Positions 1 through 3,967 of a stretch of 6,404 nucleotides of DNA are shown here, in pieces. Under the pieces are notes generated by a model. That model was given only the letters and a program-made list of their open reading frames with translations, was not told the origin of the DNA and searched no databases. Location of the stretch: the NCBI GenBank assembly GCA_018882625.1, contig VERO01000140.1, forward strand, positions 1 to 6,404, written 5' to 3'. The position numbers and the translations under genes were made by a program. Position 1 is the first letter of the stretch; each line of letters begins with the position of its first letter. This stretch comes from Phycisphaerales bacterium (GTDB lineage Bacteria; Planctomycetota; Phycisphaerae; Phycisphaerales; SM1A02).

Positions 1-558
1 TCCCACCACCGCGGCGACCCGGCCGTCGAGGTAGTGCGCGAGCGCGTGCTTCTCGCTCGTCGCCTCCATGTGCGCCTCGACGATCACGCACGAGTCCGGC
101 TCGGGGATGCTCGCGAGCACGGCGTCGGCGGTCGCGAACGGGTCATCGGCGGGCAGCGGAAAGAAGATCCGGCCAAGCACGGTGAACACGTAGATGGGCC
201 TGGGAAACCGCTCCCCCGGCGCGATGCGCACCCAACGCTTGCCGGGAGCCTTGGCCGAAAGGTTGGCAGGCCTGCAGATGGGGTGGATGGCGGCCTCGAG
301 CTCGGGCACGATCTTGGCGTCACGGAAGGCGTGGTCACCCAAGGTCACGGCGTCCACGCCAGCCTCACGGAGGCCCCGGTAGAGGTCCGGCGTGCATCCC
401 GAGCCGTTCCTGATGTTCTCCGCGTTGGCGATGATCGCCGCGGGATCGAGCCGTTCCCGGATCTGCGGCAGCGCCTGAAGCACCGCCCGGCGACCGGGCT
501 GGCCCACGATGTCGCCGAGAAACACGATGGTGCCGCGGCGGTTCTGGGCTATACTCAT
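1..558 (-). CDS. YmdB-family metallophosphoesterase, N-terminal part (runs off the left edge)
   Basis: This gene encodes the first 186 residues of a protein of the TIGR00282/YmdB family, calcineurin-like enzymes that act as 2',3'-cyclic-nucleotide 2'-phosphodiesterases and affect RNA turnover and biofilm formation in Bacillus. The fingerprint appears in order: GDIVGQPGR near residues 15-23 (metal-binding Asp16), NAEN at 45-48 (Glu47, Asn48), LGDHAFRD at 73-80, RPAN at 96-99, and EAHMEATSEK at 161-170 (His163). The frame stays open to base 1 and ends in AVVG, where family members continue with the GTHTHV metal-binding motif, so the last metal ligands lie outside the window. Family proteins are about 260-280 residues, so roughly a third is missing. 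One position differs from Bacillus YmdB: the usual GNH is GDH here. The ATG at 558 is chosen because the conserved first beta strand starts about 10 residues later; the ribosome binding site is weak. It is divergent from the DUF3553 gene. Family assignment is strong; substrate is inferred. Confidence 0.92.
   Translation of the reverse strand, partial: MSIAQNRRGTIVFLGDIVGQPGRRAVLQALPQIRERLDPAAIIANAENIRNGSGCTPDLYRGLREAGVDAVTLGDHAFRDAKIVPELEAAIHPICRPANLSAKAPGKRWVRIAPGERFPRPIYVFTVLGRIFFPLPADDPFATADAVLASIPEPDSCVIVEAHMEATSEKHALAHYLDGRVAAVVG
550..555 (+). promoter_or_regulatory. Candidate -10 element (TATACT) for the DUF3553 gene
   Basis: TATACT is a five-of-six match to the bacterial -10 consensus in GC-rich surroundings. 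It would start a plus-strand transcript near base 562, about 60 bases before the DUF3553 start codon. I see no good -35 element 17 bases upstream. The element lies inside the first codons of the divergent YmdB-family gene, so this promoter would overlap that gene's start. It is a guess from the motif alone. Confidence 0.25.
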
Positions 559-620
559 GCAGCACGCAACCTACCGTGATTTGGGGAGCCCGGTGACGGA
601 CGCCGGGATGCGTGCGGTCT

Positions 621-1265
621 ATGCACACCACGATCTTCAAGAAGGGCGACAAGGTTCGCCATCGGCGGTCACCCGAATGGGGCACCGGAGTCATTTCGCG
701 CACGGAGATGCTGAACCGCGAGGGCGGCACGGACATGCGGCTGTGGGTGCGATTCCCGAGCGTCGGAGAGAAGGTGCTCCTTGCGAGCATCGCGCCCCTC
801 GACCATGTGACGGAGGGCGCACACGCGGGAGTCGATGCGATTGACTTCCACTCGAGGCCCACCATTGCCGAGCATGCGCAGTCCACGGGCGGCGGCTGGC
901 TCGCGGAGATCTCCAAGAAGAAGCCTGAGGACCTGATGACGGCTGTGCCGCTTGAGGCCACAGATCCCTTTGTGCCCGCACCGCGGCGCCTTGCCAACGC
1001 ACTTGCGCTGTACAGGTTCGATGGCACCGGCGTGAGGCTCATCGAGTGGGCCGTCGCACAGAGCGGCCTCGATGACCCGATGACGCGCTACAACCGCCAG
1101 GAGCTCGAGGCTCAGTGGAAGCGCTGGATCTTCAACCTTGACAACGCCGTCCTCAAGATCCTGCAGGAGCTGCGCCGCGACCAGCCCTCGATCCAGGCCG
1201 CGCTGGCCAAGGCCCCGCCGCTCGCCAAGAAGGCGGTCCCCCGCCTCCTCGCCAACATGAAGTGA
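621..1265 (+). CDS. DUF3553 domain protein with unassigned C-terminal region
   Basis: This gene encodes a protein of 214 residues. Residues 4-60 match the DUF3553 pattern: FKKGDKVRH, then PEWGTGVISRTEML, then LWVRFPSVGEKVLLA. DUF3553 is a small beta-rich domain found mainly in planctomycetes and alphaproteobacteria. It resembles the nucleic-acid-binding folds at the ends of UvrD-like helicases, but its function in stand-alone proteins is unknown. The remaining part (about 65-214) is not a family I recognise. Residues 120-190 look helical and contain several Trp and charged residues, and the tail at 195-214 is lysine/alanine-rich and basic. There is no signal peptide or membrane segment, so it is probably cytoplasmic. 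The ATG at 621 fits the usual family start just before FKKGD; an in-frame GTG at 612 would add three residues, and neither has a convincing Shine-Dalgarno sequence. It is transcribed away from the YmdB-family gene and toward the RRM gene. Confidence 0.85.
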   Translation: MHTTIFKKGDKVRHRRSPEWGTGVISRTEMLNREGGTDMRLWVRFPSVGEKVLLASIAPLDHVTEGAHAGVDAIDFHSRPTIAEHAQSTGGGWLAEISKKKPEDLMTAVPLEATDPFVPAPRRLANALALYRFDGTGVRLIEWAVAQSGLDDPMTRYNRQELEAQWKRWIFNLDNAVLKILQELRRDQPSIQAALAKAPPLAKKAVPRLLANMK

Positions 1266-1282
1266 GCGCAACCCGCCGCAGG

Positions 1283-1331
1283 GCGCACGCGCCGCAGCGT
1301 GGCGCCGGTCCTGCGTGGAGGGCGCGTGCGC
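1283..1331. repeat. 11-bp perfect inverted repeat with nested stem in convergent gap
   Basis: GCGCACGCGCC at 1283-1293 is perfectly complementary to GGCGCGTGCGC at 1321-1331. The 27-base interval holds a further short stem, CGCAG (1293-1297) with CTGCG (1311-1315), which shares base 1293 with the outer arm. The element starts 17 bases after the DUF3553 stop codon. No T-tract follows it on the plus strand (an A-rich run does), so it is not a classic intrinsic terminator for that gene. It could protect the mRNA 3' end, act with Rho, or simply reflect GC-rich sequence. Confidence 0.5.
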
Positions 1332-1369
1332 AAACGCAAAAAGGAAAGCGCGCCACCGAAGTGGCGCGC
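1331..1369 (-). terminator. Intrinsic terminator of the RRM gene (UUCG loop)
   Basis: Read on the minus strand, a 9-bp GC-rich stem (arms 1361-1369 and 1348-1356) closes on a C(UUCG)G tetraloop, one of the most stable RNA loops. The stretch TTTCCTTTTTGCGTTTG follows directly. It lies 37 bases past the stop codon of the minus-strand RRM gene, the expected place for its terminator. The hairpin would also form in transcripts of the convergent DUF3553 gene, but there it is followed by GCTGGGATTTG rather than a T-run, so termination in that direction is less likely. Confidence 0.82.
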
Positions 1370-1405
1370 GCTGGGATTTGCTTGAGTATGGATTGGCGCT
1401 GTGGC

Positions 1406-1762
1406 TCAGCGGTCGCCGCGGCCGTAGCCGCCACGACCACCACCGCCACCGTAGCCGCCGCCGCCACCACCACCACCACCGCCGCCGTAGCCACCACCAC
1501 CGCCACGCGGACGCTCCTCGCGCGGACGCGCCTCGTTCACGACGAGGTTGCGACCGTCGAAGTCCTTGCCGTTGAGCGCAGCCACAGCGGCTTCGCCCTG
1601 AGACTTGTCCGCCATCGTCACGAAGCCGAAGCCTCGCGAGCGACCGGTCTCCCGGTCAGTGGCCAAAAAGACCTCAGACACGGCGCCATAAGCCCCGAAG
1701 AGCTCCTGGAGACCGTCCTGGGTCGTGCGGAAGTTGAGATTGCCGACATAGATCTTGAACAC
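1406..1762 (-). CDS. Glycine-rich RRM RNA-binding protein
   Basis: This gene encodes a 118-residue protein with a single RNA recognition motif at residues 2-79 and a low-complexity tail. RNP2 is IYVGNL at 4-9 and RNP1 is RGFGFVTM at 43-50, with the aromatic residues that stack on RNA bases (Tyr5, Phe45, Phe47) all present. The end of the RRM, LVVNEARPRE, is also typical. The tail (about 83-118) is almost all glycine with spaced Tyr and Arg residues, as in cyanobacterial Rbp and plant glycine-rich RNA-binding proteins. Such proteins are often cold-induced and act as RNA chaperones in the cytoplasm; this role is inferred. GTG at 1762 is chosen because the family begins with M-x-K-I/L-Y-V-G-N-L and there is AAGG 8 bases upstream; no in-frame ATG fits better. 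A structured leader lies upstream and an intrinsic terminator downstream, so the gene looks monocistronic. Confidence 0.93.
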   Translation of the reverse strand: MFKIYVGNLNFRTTQDGLQELFGAYGAVSEVFLATDRETGRSRGFGFVTMADKSQGEAAVAALNGKDFDGRNLVVNEARPREERPRGGGGGYGGGGGGGGGGGYGGGGGRGGYGRGDR

Positions 1763-1787
1763 GTGTCCTACCTTGACTCTCTTGAAT

Positions 1788-1818
1788 GTGCCACCAACGG
1801 GGGCCGTGGCACCGGCCC
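1788..1818 (-). promoter_or_regulatory. Leader of the RRM gene with two mutually exclusive hairpins
   Basis: In the minus-strand leader, the segment at 1806-1812 can pair with 1788-1794 (7 bp, GTGCCAC with GTGGCAC, 11-base loop). Alternatively, 1813-1818 can pair with 1801-1806 (6 bp, GGGCCG with CGGCCC). The two stems share base 1806, and each one's loop takes in an arm of the other, so they cannot both form. They lie 26-56 bases upstream of the GTG start. This resembles leaders of cold-shock genes that switch structure with temperature, but I have no conservation or folding energy to support it. Confidence 0.35.
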
Positions 1819-1889
1819 ATGTGAAGTGCGAAATGCTACTAGGGATCGGGAGGATCCACGAACAAACTGTCCAGAATGTCCAAAATGGG

Positions 1890-1895
1890 TATAGT
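1890..1895 (+). promoter_or_regulatory. Candidate -10 element (TATAGT) of the tRNA-Val gene
   Basis: TATAGT, a five-of-six match to the -10 consensus, ends 11 bases before the first base of the mature tRNA, which would leave a very short leader. With 17-bp spacing the -35 position is CTGTCC at 1867-1872, a poor match. Two 9-base near-identical units (TGTCCAGAA and TGTCCAAAA) fill 1868-1885 in the spacer. Confidence 0.45.
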
Positions 1896-1906
1896 GGCAT
1901 CCCTTC

Positions 1907-1980
1907 GGACCGTTGGCGCAGTTGGCTAGCGCGCCTCCATGACACGGAGGAGGTCACTGGTTCAAGTCCAGTACGGTCCA
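1907..1980 (+). tRNA. tRNA-Val (anticodon GAC)
   Basis: A full 74-base cloverleaf can be drawn. The acceptor GGACCGT pairs with ACGGTCC over 7 bp, the D stem GCGC pairs with GCGC around a loop containing the invariant GG, the anticodon stem CCTCC pairs with GGAGG, the variable region is AGGTC, and the T stem ACTGG pairs with CCAGT around the standard TTCAAGT loop. The anticodon loop ATGACAC puts GAC at positions 34-36, which reads GUC and GUU valine codons. A35, C36 and discriminator A73 agree with valine identity. The 3' CCA is not encoded (TTG follows A73), so a CCA-adding enzyme is needed. Position 32 is A, where a pyrimidine is usual. The gene is divergent from the RRM gene and no other tRNA adjoins it. 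Confidence 0.96.
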
Positions 1981-2048
1981 TTGAGGGGGTGCCCCGATCA
2001 TCCCGCACCAGACCGTTCCGGCCGGGCGTGCCTCGGTGATCCGTCCGT

Positions 2049-2393
2049 TCAGCCGATCATCGTGCGGGCCTCGTCGAGCGATGCTGCCACGGGCATCACC
2101 GCATCGACCTTCGTGGTGCGGATCACGCCGGCCACCGCCGCACTGGGGCTGACCACGATCACGCGCTTGCCGTCGGACGCGAGCGCGCGGGCGACCTGCA
2201 TCAGCAGGCCTAGGCCGATCGATGCCACGAAGTCAACCTCGGACATGTCCAGGAGCACGTGCTGGCGCCGTGCTGCCGTGGACGCCGTGAACTTCAGCGA
2301 GATGCTTCCGGTGCCCGTGACATCGAGCGATCCCCGAATCCGCACGTGCGTGCAGGTGCTGTCCGCGGAGACGACCTCAAATGACGCAGCCAT
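2049..2393 (-). CDS. Single-domain STAS protein (anti-sigma-factor-antagonist type)
   Basis: This gene encodes a 114-residue protein that is one STAS domain from end to end. The order of elements fits the SpoIIAA/RsbV type: an N-terminal beta strand (VRIRGSLDV, about 17-25), a strand ending LLDMSEVDF (47-55), the conserved turn with Ser58 in DFVASIGLGLL, and a later VIVVSPS strand (78-84). In this family the serine after the D-F/Y turn is phosphorylated by a partner anti-sigma kinase, and dephosphorylation releases a sigma factor. Ser58 is present, so the switch could work. No kinase, phosphatase or sigma factor is in the window, so the partner must be elsewhere. The ATG at 2393 gives exactly a full-length domain; the ribosome binding site is weak. 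It lies 58 bases downstream of the PEP-CTERM gene on the same strand and may be read from the same transcript. Confidence 0.9.
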   Translation of the reverse strand: MAASFEVVSADSTCTHVRIRGSLDVTGTGSISLKFTASTAARRQHVLLDMSEVDFVASIGLGLLMQVARALASDGKRVIVVSPSAAVAGVIRTTKVDAVMPVAASLDEARTMIG

Positions 2394-2425
2394 GATGGGT
2401 GCAGGCTATCCCGTGGCGGCTGCTC

Positions 2426-2439
2426 GCGGATCGATCCGC
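2426..2439. repeat. 14-bp perfect palindrome between PEP-CTERM and STAS genes
   Basis: GCGGATCGATCCGC is identical to its reverse complement. It lies just after the stop codon of the PEP-CTERM gene and 32 bases before the STAS start codon. As RNA it would form only a 5-bp stem on a four-base loop with no T-run following, which makes it a weak terminator. A protein-binding operator is equally possible. Confidence 0.35.
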
Positions 2440-2451
2440 CGCCCCACTCAC

Positions 2452-3222
2452 CTACAGCCGCCTCCGCTGACGCACGACAAGACCGCCAAACAGGATTACC
2501 GCAGCACCCGGTGCGGGCACCACCGTCCACTCGATCTCGAGCCGAGGCACGATCCCGCCAAGCCCAGCGCTCTCTGCGCTGTCGAAGCGGCGTGTCACGC
2601 CCATCGACGACTCCGGCCCAATGATGAACCACCCGAAGTTCATGGTCGGCGAACCAGCGAACATGCGCACGTCGGCCAGGAGCGCATCTGAGCTCCACGT
2701 GTAGAGGCCAACTCCAGTGGTGAGCACAGTCGCACTTGCCACGGCCGCGAAGTCGCCGCCCGGCGCGTTCCAGAAGGATCCCCCTCCCGCAGACCACGAG
2801 GAGTGAAGCCACGTCGCATCCCCCAATGCCGCTGGCGCACCAGAACCCTCGCCACCAGAGGGATCGCTTGCGCCCGAGGTCCATGGCGTGAGGCTGCGGT
2901 GAAGCGCGACTGGCGCCGCACCGCCATTGAGCTGCGAAAGGTTGAGCACAAGCCGTGCGGACACGATCTCGGCGCCAACAGGCACCGCACCCGCGACGTC
3001 GAACTGGATGAGACCGCGCCGCAGGAGGCCCGATGGCGACTGGTTGGTCCGCCCCGCGAACAGGTACTGCCCCGCACCGTTGCCCAGCGACCCGTCACCA
3101 GACTCGTACAGGGTGGCATCTTGCGCTGCGCTCAGCGACACGACGTCGGCCGACGCGCCGCACGCGATCGCGCCGCACACCGACACGGGAGCGACCACGA
3201 CTCTGATTCTGGGGCACCACAT
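2452..3222 (-). CDS. Exported DNRLRE-like protein with PEP-CTERM-type sorting tail
   Basis: This gene encodes a 256-residue protein. Residues 1-25 look like a signal peptide with likely cleavage after ASA. Residues 30-232 resemble the DNRLRE family of extracellular beta-rich domains. The opening has a DATLYESGDGSLGNG-type segment, then RRGLIQFDVAGAVPVGAEI at 68-86 and SARLVLNL at 88-95. Trp/aspartate-rich strands follow, then NFGWFI at 195-200, and a closing RRFDSAES...RLEIEW strand. Residues 234-256 form the sorting tail: VPAPGAA, a hydrophobic stretch, then RQRRRL. In PEP-CTERM systems such tails are cut by an exosortase and the protein goes to the cell surface or extracellular matrix; that enzyme is not in the window. 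ATG at 3222 has a good AGGAG about 7 bases upstream. The frame stays open much further upstream, but that part is antisense to the DinB gene and is not coding. The ligand is unknown. Confidence 0.87.
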   Translation of the reverse strand: MWCPRIRVVVAPVSVCGAIACGASADVVSLSAAQDATLYESGDGSLGNGAGQYLFAGRTNQSPSGLLRRGLIQFDVAGAVPVGAEIVSARLVLNLSQLNGGAAPVALHRSLTPWTSGASDPSGGEGSGAPAALGDATWLHSSWSAGGGSFWNAPGGDFAAVASATVLTTGVGLYTWSSDALLADVRMFAGSPTMNFGWFIIGPESSMGVTRRFDSAESAGLGGIVPRLEIEWTVVPAPGAAVILFGGLVVRQRRRL

Positions 3223-3334
3223 GATCCGCTCCTCCGCGCTCACCCTACCCCGCGCATGGCAGATTGCGAGCCGCAAGCTGAGTTTTGCCGCCGGATCAGA
3301 GCCACCGTCCGATGCCACGACGCAGGGATGGGTT

Positions 3335-3398
3335 CGCGCCCCCCACGTCGCGCGCCGCGCCCCCCCACGCCGGACGCCGCGCCCCGCACGCCGCGCGC
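3335..3398. repeat. Three tandem imperfect 21-22-bp GC-rich repeats
   Basis: Three units lie head to tail at 3335-3355, 3356-3377 and 3378-3398. Each begins CGCG, continues with a C-run (6, 7 and 4 Cs), then ACG, and ends in a CG-rich 8-mer. They differ by one C insertion and a few substitutions. They fill part of the 201-bp divergent gap between the PEP-CTERM and DinB genes and end 25 bases before the DinB start codon. They could be replication-slippage repeats or an operator array. Apart from these, I see no convincing promoter in this gap. Confidence 0.6.
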
Positions 3399-3423
3399 GT
3401 CCTGCGCTAGCGTTCCCTTCATC

Positions 3424-3942
3424 ATGTCCGCCCACACCGTGCCGACCGCCGTATCCGCTATCCGCGAATCCCACGACTGGCTGCGCTGGCTCACCGGCCG
3501 CACCCGCGCCGCCGCCCGAACCCTCACGCCGGAGGAGTTCACGCGCGAGTTCCCGATCGGCATCGGCAGCGTGCGTGCGACGCTCATCCACCTGCTGGGT
3601 GCCGAGCGGATCTGGATCGCGGTGATCGAGGAGTCGGACCCTGCCGTCACGATGCCAACGGTGGCCGAGCTTCCGACGATGGACGCGATCGACCAAGCCT
3701 GGCCGGCCGTCCACGCCCGATGGGATGCCTATCTCAAGCGCCTCGACGATCGCGAGCTCTCCCGCATCGTGTCGAGGGTCCGGGACGGCAAGACGTACAG
3801 CCAGCGCGTCGCGGACGCCCTCATGCAGGTCCCGACGCACGCGCTCTACCACAACGCCCAGCTCTCATTCATGTTCCGCTCGATGGGCAAGCAGCTGCCC
3901 GACTCGAGCTGGATCCTGTGGGCACGCGAGCGGCTCGCCTGA
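3424..3942 (+). CDS. DinB-family protein
   Basis: This gene encodes a 172-residue cytoplasmic protein of the DinB/YfiT four-helix-bundle superfamily. These proteins use three histidines to bind a metal; some are thiol transferases or hydrolases, but most have no known reaction. The ligands appear in the expected places: His56 in ATLIHLLGAERIW (helix 2), then His139 and His143 in PTHALYHNAQ (helix 3). The HLL-x2-E-x2-W signature and a C-terminal Trp-rich segment (SSWILWAR) are also typical. The length is normal for the family. ATG at 3424 starts just before the first helix (AVSAIRESHDWLRWL) and is the only sensible start; there is no clear Shine-Dalgarno sequence, so it may be translated from a short leader. 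The same frame is open for 600 bases upstream, but only as antisense of the PEP-CTERM gene. It converges on the thioredoxin-like gene with a 16-bp gap. The substrate cannot be told from the sequence. Confidence 0.87.
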   Translation: MSAHTVPTAVSAIRESHDWLRWLTGRTRAAARTLTPEEFTREFPIGIGSVRATLIHLLGAERIWIAVIEESDPAVTMPTVAELPTMDAIDQAWPAVHARWDAYLKRLDDRELSRIVSRVRDGKTYSQRVADALMQVPTHALYHNAQLSFMFRSMGKQLPDSSWILWARERLA

Positions 3943-3944
3943 TC

Positions 3945-3967
3945 CAGCAGCCTCTGGCTTACTGCTG
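3945..3967. terminator. Weak hairpin at the DinB / thioredoxin-like convergence
   Basis: CAGCAG at 3945-3950 pairs with CTGCTG at 3962-3967 around an 11-base loop, spanning the 16-bp gap between two convergent genes and including the TAA stop of the minus-strand gene. No T-run follows on either strand. It is in the right place for a shared terminator but is too weak to call firmly. Confidence 0.25.

Noticed and set aside
1420..1510. Trinucleotide-like repeats that could suggest a CRISPR or microsatellite element
   Set aside because: They are glycine codons (with Tyr and Arg codons) of the RRM protein's tail; there are no spacers.
1262..1894. Plus-strand open frame opposite the RRM gene, with Thr/Ala repeats
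   Set aside because: It is the antisense of the glycine-codon repeats; the RRM signature on the minus strand is decisive.
1763..2008. Longer version of the RRM protein starting at 2008 on the minus strand
   Set aside because: It would run through the complement of the tRNA-Val gene, and the family starts at the GTG at 1762.
1994..2068. Direct repeat CCGATCATC (1994-2002, 2053-2061) and inverted repeat CCCGCAC/GTGCGGG after the tRNA, considered as an attachment site
   Set aside because: The copies are short, one lies inside the STAS coding region, there is no integrase, and no part duplicates the tRNA 3' end.
2803..3423. Upstream extension of the DinB gene frame to a start at 2803
   Set aside because: It is antisense to the PEP-CTERM gene and would place about 200 Arg-rich residues before the normal domain start.
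3223..3852. Upstream extension of the PEP-CTERM gene frame to a start at 3852
   Set aside because: The extension is antisense to the DinB gene, and a strong Shine-Dalgarno sequence and signal peptide begin at 3222.
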